Shown here piece after piece: positions 24,600-37,988 of a stretch of 64,000 nt of DNA. Each line of letters opens with the position of its first letter. Positions within the stretch are counted from its first letter, which is position 1. The notes beneath the pieces are model-generated. The model worked only from the letters and a program-made list of their open reading frames with translations. It was not told the origin of the DNA and did no database searches. Made by a program: the position numbers and the translations under genes. The stretch spans positions 7,256,001 to 7,320,000 of the forward strand of contig NC_079880.1 in assembly GCF_029227915.1 (NCBI RefSeq), given 5' to 3'. The DNA is from Hydractinia symbiolongicarpus (taxonomy: Eukaryota > Cnidaria > Hydrozoa > Anthoathecata > Hydractiniidae).

Positions 24600-27500
24600 A
24601 GATAAATATCGCTAAATACATGTTGGTACGAATATGTGACGCAACTGTTGTAGTTGAAACGGACTGCTACCGTTAGAAAGTCAATGAAATGTAGTTCTTG
24701 AAAGTGTGGCTATTTCTTCAGTGCGCGATAACGGCTATGATTGGTCCCATAGTAAAGATGACTTTTTTGTCTACATTTTTAAATGAAGCGCTACCACAGC
24801 GCCAAGTGTAATCGCTGAGTTCCGGCAATCACGTCAAATTAAGAAGAATGTTATTTCTTGGAGTCCAATTGTCTCATCTCTCACATTTATCAGGTCACAG
24901 TCCAAAGTTAGTTCAATTAAGTCCCACAGTCAATCGATTCACTGTTAAAAGCGATACAACCTAGTAATACCGGAAAGATATCACGAAATACATGTTGGTA
25001 CGAATATGTGACTCACCTGTTGTAACACAAATCGATTGATACTGCTAGAAAGTCAATGAAATGTAGTTTTTGAGACTGTCTCTATTTCTTTAGCGAGGGA
25101 TAACGGCTAGGATTGGTCCCACAGTAAAAAATGACTTATTTATCTAAATTTTTAAATGAAGCGCTACCACAGCGCCAATGTGTAATCGTTGAGTTCCGGC
25201 AATCATGTCAAATTAAGAAGAATGTTATTTCTTGGAGTCCAATTGTCTCACTTATAACATTTATAACGTCACAGTCCAAAGTTAGATCAATTAAGTCCCA
25301 CAGTCAATCGTTTCATTGTTAAAAGCGATACAACTTAGTAATATCGGTAACAATCACTAAATACATGTTGGTACGAATATGTGACGCAAACGTTGTAACT
25401 GAAGCGGATTGATACCGTTAGAAAGTCAATGAAATGTGGTTTTTGAAACTGTTGCCATTTCTCCAGCGCGCGATAACGGGTAGGATTGGTCCCACAGTAA
25501 AAATGACTTATTTATTTAAATTTTCAAATGAAGCGCTTCCACAGCGCCCAGTGTAATCGCTGAGTTCCGGCAATCACGTCAAATTAAGAAGAATGTTATT
25601 TCTTGGAGTCCAAATGTCTTATTTATCACATTTATCAGGTCACAGTCCAAAGTTAGTTCAATTAAGTCCCACAGTAAATCATTTCATTGTTAAAAGCGAT
25701 GCAACCTAGTATTATTAGAAGAATATCGCTAATACGAATATGTGACCCAACCGTTGTAACTCAAACGTACTGACACCGTTAGAAAGTCAATGAAATGTAG
25801 TTTTTCAAACTGTCGCTATTTCTTCAGCGCGCGATAAGGGCTAGGATTGGTCGCACGGTTAAGAATGACTTTTTTATCTAAATTTTAAATGAAGCGCTAC
25901 CACAGCGCCCAGTGTAATCGCTGAGTTCCGGCAATCATGTCAAATTAAGATGAAAGTTACTTCTTAGAGTCCAATTGTCTCATTTATCACATTCAGCAGG
26001 TCACAGTCCAAAGTTAGTTCAATTAAGTCCCATATTCATTCGTTTCACTGTTAAAAGCGATGCAACCTAGTAATAACAGATAAATATCGCTAAATACATG
26101 TTGGTACGAATATGTGACGCAACTGTTGTAGTTGAAACGGACTGATACCGTTAGAAAATCAATGAAATGTAGTATTTGAAACTGTCTCTATTTCTTCAAC
26201 GCGCGCTAAGTGCTAGGATTGGTGCCACAATAAATATTGACTTATTTATCTAAATTTTTAAATGAAGCGCTACCACAGCGCCCAGTGTATTCGCTGAGTT
26301 CCGGCAATCATGTCAAATTAAGAAGAATGTTATTTCTTGGAGTCCAATTGTCTCATTTCTCACATTTATCAGGTCACAGTCCAAAGTTCGTTCAATTAAG
26401 TCCCACAGTCAATCGTTGCATAGTTAAAAGCGATGCAATCTAGTAATATCAGAAAAATATCGCTAAATACATGTTGGTACGAATATGTGACCCAACCATT
26501 GTAACTCAAACGGACTGACACTGTTAGAAAGTCAATGAAATGTAGCATTTGAAACTGTCTCTATTTCTTCAGCGCGCGCTAACGGCTAGGATTCGTCCCG
26601 CAGTTAAAAAGTGACTTTTTCATCTTAAGTTTCAAATGAAGCGCTACCACATCGCTCATTGTAATCGCTGAGTAGCGGCAATCATGTCAAATTAAGAAGA
26701 ATGTTATTTCTTGTAGTCTAATTGTCTCATTTCTCACATTTATCAGGTCACAGTCGAAAGTTAGTTCAATTAAGTCCCACAGTCAATCGTTTCATTGTTA
26801 AATGCGATGCAACCTAGTAATATCAGAAGAATATCGCTAATACGAATATGTGACCCAATCGTTGTAACTCAACCGGACTGACACCGTTAGAAAGTCAATG
26901 AAATGTAGTTTTTGAAACTGTCGCTATTTCTTCAGCGCGTGATAAGGGCTAGGATTGGTCCCACGGTAAAGAATGACTTATTTATCTAAATTTTAAATGA
27001 AGCGCTACCACAGCGCCCAGTGTAATATCTGAGTTCCGGCAATCACGTCAAATTAGAAAGAATGTTATTTCTTGGAGTCCAAATGTCTCATTTATCACAT
27101 TTATCATGTCACAGTCCAAAGTTAGTTCAATTAAGTCCCACAGTCAATCGTTTCACTGTTAAAAGCGATGCAACCTAGTAATATGAAAAAAATATCGCTA
27201 AATACATGTTGGTACGAATATGTGACGCAACCGTTGTAACTGAAGCGCATTGATACCGTTAGAAAGTCAATGAAATGTAGTTTTTGAAACTGTCCCCATT
27301 TCTTCAGCGCGCGATAACGGCTAGGATTGGTCTCACAGTAAAAATGAGTTATTTATTTAAATTTTCAAATGAAACGCTACCACAGCGCCCAGTGTAATCG
27401 CTGAGTTTCGGCAATCACGTCAAATTAAGAAGAATATTATTTCTTGGATTCCAAATGTCTCATTTATCACATTTATCAGGTCACAGTCCAAAGTTAGTTC

Positions 27501-30500
27501 AATTAAGTCCCACAGTCAATTGTTTCACTGTTAAAAGCGATGCAACCTAGTAATATGACAGAATATCCCGAAATACATGTTGGTACGAATATGTGACGCA
27601 ACCGTTGTAACTGAAACGGATTGATACCGTTAGAAAGTCAATGAAATGTAGTTTTTGAATCTGTCGCCATTTCTTCAGCGCGCAATAACGGCTAGGATTG
27701 GTCTCACAGTAAAAATGACTTATTTATTTAAATTTTCAAATGAAGCGCTACCACAGCGGCCAGTGTAATTGCTGAGTTCCGGCAATCACGTCAAATTAAG
27801 AAGAATGTTAATTCTTGGAGTCCAAATGTCTCATTTATCACACTTATCAGGTCACAGTCCAAAGTTAGTTCAATTAAGTCCCACAGTAAATCGTTTCATT
27901 GTTAAAAGCGATGCAACCTAGTAATATCAGAAGAATATCGCTAATACGTATATGTGACCCACCCGTTGTAACTCAAACGGACAGACACCGTTAGAAAGTC
28001 AATGAAATGTAGTTTTTGAAACTGTCGCTATTTCTTCAGCGCGCGATAAGGGCTAGGATTGGTCGCCACGGTAAAGAATGACTTATTTATCTAAGTTTTA
28101 AATGAAGCGCTACCACAGCGCCCAGTGTAATCGCTGAGTTCCGGCAATCATGTCAAATTAAGATGAATGTAATTTCTTAGAGTCCAATTGTCTTATTTAT
28201 CACATTCATCAGGTCACAGTCCAAAGTTAGTTCAATTAAGTCCCACATTCATTCGTTTCACTGTTAAAAGCGATGCAACCTAGTAATGAAAGATAAATAT
28301 CGCTAAATACATGTTGGTACGAATATGTGACGCAACCGTTGTAACTCAAACGAACTGACACCGTTAGAAAGTCAATGAAATGTAGTTTTTTAAACTGTCG
28401 CTATTTCTACAGCGCGCAATAATGGCTAGGATTGCTCCCACGGTAAAGAATGACTTATTTATCTAAATTTTTAAATGAAGCGCTACCACAGCGCCCAGTG
28501 TAATCGCTGGGTGCCGGCAATCATGTCAAATTAAGATGAATGTTATTTCTTGGAGTCCAATTGTCTCATTAATCACATTCATCAGGTCACAGTCCAAAGT
28601 TAGTTCAATTAAGTCCCACACTCAATCGTTTCTCAGTTAAAAGCGATGCAACCTAGTAATAACAGATAAATATCGCTAAATACATGTTGGTACGAATATA
28701 TGTGACGCAACCGTTGTAACTGAAGCGGATTGATACCGTTAGAGAGTCAATGAAATGTAGTTCTTGAAAGTGTGGCTATTTCTTCAGTGCGCGATAACGG
28801 CTATGATTGGTCCCATAGTAAAGATGACTTATTTGTCTACATTTTTAAATGAAGCGCTACCACAGCGCCCAGTGTAATCGCTGAGTCCCGGCAATCACGT
28901 CAAATTAAGAAGAATGTTATTTCTTGGAGTCCAAATGTCTCATTTATCACATTTATCAGGTCACAGTCCAAAATTAGTTCAATTAAGTCCCACATTCATT
29001 CGTTTCACTGTTAAAAGCGATGCAACCTAGTAAAAACAGATAAATATCGCTAAATACATGTTGGTACGAATATGTGACGCAACTGTTGTAGTTGAAACGG
29101 ACTGCTACCGTTAGAAAATCAATGAAATGTAGTATTTGAAACTGTCTCTATTTCTTCAGCGCGCGCTAAGGGCTAGGATTGGTGCCACAATAAAAATTGA
29201 CTTATTTATTTAAATTTTTAAATGAAGCGCTACCACAGCGCCCAGTGTAATCGCTGAGTTCCGGCAATCATGTCAAATTAAGATGAATGTTACTTCTTAG
29301 AGTCCAATTGTCTTCTTTATCACATTCATCAGGTCACAGTCCAAAGTTAGTTCAATTAAGTCCCACATTCATTCGTTTCACTGTTAAAAGCGATGGAACC
29401 TAGTAATAACAGATAAATATCGCTAAATACATGTTGGTACGAATATGTGACGCAACCGTTGTAACTGAAGCGGATTGATACCGTTAGAAAGTCAATGAAA
29501 TGTAGTTCTTGAAAGTGTGGCTATTTCTTCAGTGCGCGATAACGGCTATGATTGGTCCCATAGTAAAGATGACTTTTTTGTCTACATTTTTAAATGAAGC
29601 GCTACCACAGCGCCCAGTGTAATCGCTGAGTTCCGGCAATCACGTCAAATTAAGAAGAATGTTATTTCTTGGAGTCCAATTGTCTCATCTCTCACATTTA
29701 TCAGGTCACAGTCCAAAGTTAGTTCAATTAAGTCCCACAGTCAATCGATTCACTGTTAAAAGCGATACAACCTAGTAATACCGGAAAGATATCACGAAAT
29801 ACATGTTGGTACGAATATGTGACTCACCTGTTGTAACACAAATCGATTGATACTGCTAGAAAGTCAATGAAATGTAGTTTTTGAGACTGTCTCTATTTCT
29901 TTAGCGAGGGATAACGGCTAGGATTGGTCCCACAGTAAAAAATGACTTATTTATCTAAATTTTTAAATGAAGCGCTACCACAGCGCCAATGTGTAATCGT
30001 TGAGTTCCGGCAATCATGTCAAATTAAGAAGAATGTTATTTCTTGGAGTCCAATTGTCTCACTTATAACATTTATAACGTCACAGTCCAAAGTTAGATCA
30101 ATTAAGTCCCACAGTCAATCGTTTCATTGTTAAAAGCGATACAACTTAGTAATATCGGTAACAATCACTAAATACATGTTGGTACGAATATGTGACGCAA
30201 ACGTTGTAACTGAAGCGGATTGATACCGTTAGAAAGTCAATGAAATGTAGTTTTTGAAACTGTTGCCATTTCTCCAGCGCGCGATAACGGGTAGGATTGG
30301 TCCCACAGTAAAAATGACTTATTTATTTAAATTTTCAAATGAAGCGCTTCCACAGCGCCCAGTGTAATGGCTGAGTTCCGGCAATCACGTCAAATTAAGA
30401 AGAATGTTATTTCTTGGAGTCCAAATGTCTTATTTATCACATTTATCAGGTCACAGTCCAAAGTTAGTTCAATTAAGTCCCACAGTAAATCATTTCATTG

Positions 30501-33500
30501 TTAAAAGCGATGCAACCTAGTATTATTAGAAGAATATCGCTAATACGAATATGTGACCCAACCGTTGTAACTCAAACGTACTGACACCGTTAGAAAGTCA
30601 ATGAAATGTAGTTTTTCAAACTGTCGCTATTTCTTCAGCGCGCGATAAGGGCTAGGATTGGTCGCACGGTTAAGAATGACTTTTTTATCTAAATTTTAAA
30701 TGAAGCGCTACCACAGCGCCCAGTGTAATCGCTGAGTTCCGGCAATCATGTCAAATTAAGATGAAAGTTACTTCTTAGAGTCCAATTGTCTCATTTATCA
30801 CATTCAGCAGTTTACAGTCCAAAGTTAGTTCAATTAAGTCCCATATTCATTCGTTTCACTGTTAAAAGAGATGCAACCTAGTAATAACAGATAAATATCG
30901 CTAAATACATGTTGGTACGAATATGTGACGCAACTGTTGTAGTTGAAACGGACTGCTACCGTTAGAAAGTCAATGAAATGTAGTCCTTGAAAGTGTGGCT
31001 ATTTCTTCAGTGCGCGATAACGGCTATGATTGGTCCCATAGTAAAGATGACTTTTTTGTCTACATTTTTAAATGAAGCGCTAACACAGCGCCAAGTGTAA
31101 TCGCTGAGTTCCGGCAATCACGTCAAATTAAGAAGAATGTTATTTCTTGGAGTCCAATTGTCTCATCTCTCACATTTATCAGGTCACAGTCCAAAGTTAG
31201 TTCAATTAAGTCCCACAGTCAATCGATTCACTGTTAAAAGCGATACAACCTAGTAATACCGGAAAGATATCACGAAATACATGTTGGTACGAATATGTGA
31301 CTCACCTGTTGTAACACAAATCGATTGATACTGCTAGAAAGTCAATGAAATGTAGTTTTTGAGACTGTCTCTATTTCTTTAGCGAGGGATAACGGCTAGG
31401 ATTGGTCCCACAGTAAAAAATGACTTATTTATCTAAATTTTTAAATGAAGCGCTACCACAGCGCCAATGTGTAATCGTTGAGTTCCGGCAATCATGTCAA
31501 ATTAAGAAGAATGTTATTTCTTGGAGTCCAATTGTCTCACTTATAACATTTATAACGTCACAGTCCAAAGTTAGATCAATTAAGTCCCACAGTCAATCGT
31601 TTCATTGTTAAAAGCGATACAACTTAGTAATATCGGTAACAATCAGTAAATACATGTTGGTACGAATATGTGACGCAAACGTTGTAACTGAAGCGGATTG
31701 ATACCGTTAGAAAGTCAATGAAATGTGGTTTTTGAAACTGTTGCCATTTCTCCAGCGCGCGATAACGGGTAGGATTGGTCCCACAGTAAAAATGACTTAT
31801 TTATTTAAATTTTCAAATGAAGCGCTTCCACAGCGCCCAGTGTAATCGCTGAGTTCCGGCAATCACGTCAAATTAAGAAGAATGTTATTTCTTGGAGTCC
31901 AAATGTCTTATTTATCACATTTATCAGGTCACAGTCCAAAGTTAGTTCAATTAAGTCCCACAGTAAATCATTTCATTGTTAAAAGCGATGCAACCTAGTA
32001 TTATTAGAAGAATATCGCTAATACGAATATGTGACCCAACCGTTGTAACTCAAACGTACTGACACCGTTAGAAAGTCAATGAAATGTACTTTTTCAAACT
32101 GTCGCTATTTCTTCAGCGCGCGATAAGGGCTAGGATTGGTCGCACGGTTAAGAATGACTTTTTTATCTAAATTTTAAATGAAGCGCTACCACAGCGCCCA
32201 GTGTAATCGCTGAGTTCCGGCAATCATGTCAAATTAAGATGAAAGTTACTTCTTAGAGTCCAATTGTCTCATTTATCACATTCAGCAGTTTACAGTCCAA
32301 AGTTAGTTCAATTAAGTCCCATATTCATTCGTTTCACTGTTAAAAGAGATGCAACCTAGTAATAACAGATAAATATCGCTAAATACATGTTGGTACGAAT
32401 ATGTGACGCAACTGTTGTAGTTGAAACGGACTGCTACCGTTAGAAAGTCAATGAAATGTAGTTCTTGAAAGTGTGGCTATTTCTTCAGTGCGCGATAACG
32501 GCTATGATTGGTCCCATAGTAAAGATGACTTTTTTGTCTACATTTTTAAATGAAGCGCTAACACAGCGCCAAGTGTAATCGCTGAGTTCCGGCAATCACG
32601 TCAAATTAAGAAGAATGTTATTTCTTGGAGTCCAATTGTCTCATCTCTCACATTTATCAGGTCACAGTCCAAAGTTAGTTCAATTAAGTCCCACAGTCAA
32701 TCGATTCACTGTTAAAAGCGATACAACCTAGTAATACCGGAAAGATATCACGAAATACATGTTGGTACGAATATGTGACTCACCTGTTGTAACACAAATC
32801 GATTGATACTGCTAGAAAGTCAATGAAATGTAGTTTTTGAGACTGTCTCTATTTCTTTAGCGAGGGATAACGGCTAGGATTGGTCCCACAGTAAAAAATG
32901 ACTTATTTATCTAAATTTTTAAATGAAGCGCTACCACAGCGCCAATGTGTAATCGTTGAGTTCCGGCAATCATGTCAAATTAAGAAGAATGTTATTTCTT
33001 GGAGTCCAATTGTCTCACTTATAACATTTATAACGTCACAGTCCAAAGTTAGATCAATTAAGTCCCACAGTCAATCGTTTCATTGTTAAAAGCGATACAA
33101 CTTAGTAATATCGGTAACAATCACTAAATACATGTTGGTACGAATATGTGACGCAAACGTTGTAACTGAAGCGGATTGATACCGTTAGAAAGTCAATGAA
33201 ATGTGGTTTTTGAAACTGTTGCCATTTCTCCAGCGCGCGATAACGGGTAGGATTGGTCCCACAGTAAAAATGACTTATTTATTTAAATTTTCAAATGAAG
33301 CGCTTCCACAGCGCCCAGTGTAATCGCTGAGTTCCGGCAATCACGTCAAATTAAGAAGAATGTTATTTCTTGGAGTCCAAATGTCTTATTTATCACATTT
33401 ATCAGGTCACAGTCCAAAGTTAGTTCAATTAAGTCCCACAGTAAATCATTTCATTGTTAAAAGCGATGCAACCTAGTATTATTAGAAGAATATCGCTAAT

Positions 33501-36500
33501 ACGAATATGTGACCCAACCGTTGTAACTCAAACGTACTGACACCGTTAGAAAGTCAATGAAATGTAGTTTTTCAAACTGTCGCTATTTCTTCAGCGCGCG
33601 ATAAGGGCTAGGATTGGTCGCACGGTTAAGAATGACTTTTTTATCTAAATTTTAAATGAAGCGCTACCACAGCGCCCAGTGTAATCGCTGAGTTCCGGCA
33701 ATCATGTCAAATTAAGATGAAAGTTACTTCTTAGAGTCCAATTGTCTCATTTATCACATTCAGCAGGTCACAGTCCAAAGTTAGTTCAATTAAGTCCCAT
33801 ATTCATTCGTTTCACTGTTAAAAGCGATGCAACCTAGTAATAACAGATAAATATCGCTAAATACATGTTGGTACGAATATGTGACGCAACTGTTGTAGTT
33901 GAAACGGACTGATACCGTTAGAAAATCAATGAAATGTAGTATTTGAAACTGTCTCTATTTCTTCAACGCGCGCTAAGTGCTAGGATTGGTGCCACAATAA
34001 ATATTGACTTATTTATCTAAATTTTTAAATGAAGCGCTACCACAGCGCCCAGTGTATTCGCTGAGTTCCGGCAATCATGTCAAATTAAGAAGAATGTTAT
34101 TTCTTGGAGTCCAATTGTCTCATTTCTCACATTTATCAGGTCACAGTCCAAAGTTCGTTCAATTAAGTCCCACAGTCAATCGTTGCATAGTTAAAAGCGA
34201 TGCAATCTAGTAATATCAGAAAAATATCGCTAAATACATGTTGGTACGAATATGTGACCCAACCATTGTAACTCAAACGGACTGACACTGTTAGAAAGTC
34301 AATGAAATGTAGCATTTGAAACTGTCTCTATTTCTTCAGCGCGCGCTAACGGCTAGGATTCGTCCCGCAGTTAAAAAGTGACTTTTTCATCTTAATTTTC
34401 AAATGAAGCGCTACCACATCGCTCATTGCAATCGCTGAGTAGCGGCAATCATGTCAAATTAAGAAGAATGTTATTTCTTGTAGTCTAATTGTCTCATTTC
34501 TCACATTTATCAGGTCACAGTCGAAAGTTAGTTCAATTAAGTCCCACAGTCAATCGTTTCATTGTTAAAAGCGATGCAACCTAGTAATATCAGAAGAATA
34601 TCGCTAATACGAATATGTGACCCAATCGTTGTAACTCAACCGGACTGACACCGTTAGAAAGTCAATGAAATGTAGTTTTTGAAACTGTCGCTATTTCTTC
34701 AGCGCGTGATAAGGGCTAGGATTGGTCCCACGGTAAAGAATGACTTATTTATCTAAATTTTAAATGAAGCGCTACCACAGCGCCCAGTGTAATATCTGAG
34801 TTCCGGCAATCACGTCAAATTAGAAAGAATGTTATTTCTTGGAGTCCAAATGTCTCATTTATCACATTTATCATGTCACAGTCCAAAGTTAGTTCAATTA
34901 AGTCCCACAGTCAATCGTTTCACTGTTAAAAGCGATGCAACCTAGTAATATGAAAAAAATATCGCTAAATACATGTTGGTACGAATATGTGACGCAACCG
35001 TTGTAACTGAAGCGCATTGATACCGTTAGAAAGTCAATGAAATGTAGTTTTTGAAACTGTCCCCATTTCTTCAGCGCGCGATAACGGCTAGGATTGGTCT
35101 CACAGTAAAAATGAGTTATTTATTTAAATTTTCAAATGAAACGCTACCACAGCGCCCAGTGTAATCGCTGAGTTTCGGCAATCACGTCAAATTAAGAAGA
35201 ATATTATTTCTTGGATTCCAAATGTCTCATTTATCACATTTATCAGGTCACAGTCCAAAGTTAGTTCAATTAAGTCCCACAGTCAATTGTTTCACTGTTA
35301 AAAGCGATGCAACCTAGTAATATGACAGAATATCCCGAAATACATGTTGGTACGAATATGTGACGCAACCGTTGTAACTGAAGCGGATTGATACCGTTAG
35401 AAAGTCAATGAAATGTAGTTTTTAAATCTGTCGCTATTTCTTCAGCGCGCGATAAGGGCTAGGATTGGTCGCCACGGTAAAGAATGACTTATTTATCTAA
35501 GTTTTAAATGAAGCGCTACCACAGCGCCCAGTGTAATCGCTGAGTTCCGGCAATCATGTCAAATTAAGATGAATGTAATTTCTTAGAGTCCAATTGTCTT
35601 ATTTATCACATTCATCAGGTCACAGTCCAAAGTTAGTTCAATTAAGTCCCACATTCATTCGTTTCACTGTTAAAAGCGATGCAACCTAGTAATATCAGAA
35701 GAATATCGCTAATACGTATATGTGACCCAACCGTTGTAACTCAAACGGACAGACACCGTTAGAAAGTCAATGAAATGTAGTTTTTGAAACTGTCGCTATT
35801 TCTTCAGCGCGCGATAAGGGCTAGGATTGGTCGCCACGGTAAAGAATGACTTATTTATCTAAGTTTTAAATGAAGCGCTACCACAGCGCCCAGTGTAATC
35901 GCTGAGTTCCGGCAATCATGTCAAATTAAGATGAATGTAATTTCTTAGAGTCCAATTGTCTTATTTATCACATTCATCAGGTCACAGTCCAAAGTTAGTT
36001 CAATTAAGTCCCACATTCATTCGTTTCACTGTTAAAAGCGATGCAACCTAGTAATGAAAGATAAATATCGCTAAATACATGTTGGTACGAATATGTGACG
36101 CAACCGTTGTAACTCAAACGAACTGACACCGTTAGAAAGTCAATGAAATGTAGTTTTTTAAACTGTCGCTATTTCTACAGCGCGCAATAACGGCTAGGAT
36201 TGGTCCCACGGTAAAGAATGACTTATTTATCTAAATTTTTAAATGAAGCGCTACCACAGCGCCCAGTGTAATCGCTGGGTGCCGGCAATCATGTCAAATT
36301 AAGATGAATGTTATTTCTTGGAGTCCAATTGTCTCATTAATCACATTCATCAGGTCACAGTCCAAAGTTAGTTCAATTAAGTCCCACACTCAATCGTTTC
36401 TCAGTTAAAAGCGATGCAACCTAGTAATAACAGATAAATATCGCTAAATACATGTTGGTACGAATATATGTGACGCAACCGTTGTAACTGAAGCGGATTG

Positions 36501-37988
36501 ATACCGTTAGAGAGTCAATGAAATGTAGTTCTTGAAAGTGTGGCTATTTCTTCAGTGCGCGATAACGGCTATGATTGGTCCCATAGTAAAGATGACTTAT
36601 TTGTCTACATTTTTAAATGAAGCGCTACCACAGCGCCCAGTGTAATCGCTGAGTCCCGGCAATCACGTCAAATTAAGAAGAATGTTATTTCTTGGAGTCC
36701 AAATGTCTCATTTATCACATTTATCAGGTCACAGTCCAAAATTAGTTCAATTAAGTCCCACATTCATTCGTTTCACTGTTAAAAGCGATGCAACCTAGTA
36801 AAAACAGATAAATATCGCTAAATACATGTTGGTACGAATATGTGACGCAACTGTTGTAGTTGAAACGGACTGCTACCGTTAGAAAATCAATGAAATGTAG
36901 TATTTGAAACTGTCTCTATTTCTTCAGCGCGCGCTAAGGGCTAGGATTGGTGCCACAATAAAAATTGACTTATTTATTTAAATTTTTAAATGAAGCGCTA
37001 CCACAGCGCCCAGTGTAATCGCTGAGTTCCGGCAATCATGTCAAATTAAGATGAATGTTACTTCTTAGAGTCCAATTGTCTTCTTTATCACATTCATCAG
37101 GTCACAGTCCAAAGTTAGTTCAATTAAGTCCCACATTCATTCGTTTCACTGTTAAAAGCGATGGAACCTAGTAATAACAGATAAATATCGCTAAATACAT
37201 GTTGGTACGAATATGTGACGCAACCGTTGTAACTGAAGCGGATTGATACCGTTAGAAAGTCAATGAAATGTAGTTCTTGAAAGTGTGGCTATTTCTTCAG
37301 TGCGCGATAACGGCTATGATTGGTCCCATAGTAAAGATGACTTTTTTGTCTACATTTTTAAATGAAGCGCTACCACAGCGCCCAGTGTAATCGCTGAGTT
37401 CCGGCAATCACGTCAAATTAAGAAGAATGTTATTTCTTGGAGTCCAATTGTCTCATCTCTCACATTTATCAGGTCACAGTCCAAAGTTAGTTCAATTAAG
37501 TCCCACAGTCAATCGATTCACTGTTAAAAGCGATACAACCTAGTAATACCGGAAAGATATCACGAAATACATGTTGGTACGAATATGTGACTCACCTGTT
37601 GTAACACAAATCGATTGATACTGCTAGAAAGTCAATGAAATGTAGTTTTTGAGACTGTCTCTATTTCTTTAGCGAGGGATAACGGCTAGGATTGGTCCCA
37701 CAGTAAAAAATGACTTATTTATCTAAATTTTTAAATGAAGCGCTACCACAGCGCCAATGTGTAATCGTTGAGTTCCGGCAATCATGTCAAATTAAGAAGA
37801 ATGTTATTTCTTGGAGTCCAATTTTTTCACTTATAACATTTATAACGTCACAGTCCAAAGTTAGATCAATTAAGTCCCACAGTCAATCGTTTCATTGTTA
37901 AAAGCGATACAACTTAGTAATATCGGTAACAATCACTAAATACATGTTGGTACGAATATGTGACGCAAACGTTGTAACTGAAGCGGAT
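24600..37988 (+). repeat. 7,767/7,768-bp period (21 monomers): 24600-30220 and 32367-37988
   Basis: Anchors 24784, 25157, 25529, 25890, 26263, 26637, 26998 and 27370 recur 7,767 bp later at 32551 to 35137. Anchors 28103, 28476, 28850, 29223, 29595 and 29968 recur 7,768 bp later at 35871 to 37736. The copies are close to identical apart from single-base changes and one patch at about 35,433-35,669. The second copy departs at about 37,989, where GTTTTTCAAACTG replaces the expected words. This is the longest repeat period I could trace in the window. Confidence 0.82.
29595..33910 (+). repeat. 1,478-bp tetramer HOR, three copies (last incomplete)
   Basis: Copies start at 29595, 31073 and 32551, each with monomer spacings 373, 372, 361, 372. 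The third follows this pattern until about 33,910 and then joins the 26-kb type sequence. A related single copy lies at 24784-26262. Shared marks are GTCTCATCTCTCAC, TAATACCGGAAAGATATCACG, GCGAGGGATAACGG, CAGCGCCAATGTG and TTCATTGTTAAAAG. Copies 1 and 2 end in CAGCAGTTTACAG, while copy 3 and the 24.8-kb copy have CAGCAGGTCACAG. That places the tetramer expansion inside one 7.77-kb period. Confidence 0.87.

Noticed and set aside
25131-25322. Families of 63- and 68-codon frames starting in TGACTTATTTATCTAAATTT (25131, 29942, 31420, 32898, 26237, 34004, 38455 and others)
   Set aside because: Their near-perfect conservation follows the HOR copies, not protein constraint. Single-base changes are not concentrated in third positions as far as I can see. 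The frames span most of a monomer body and end by chance.
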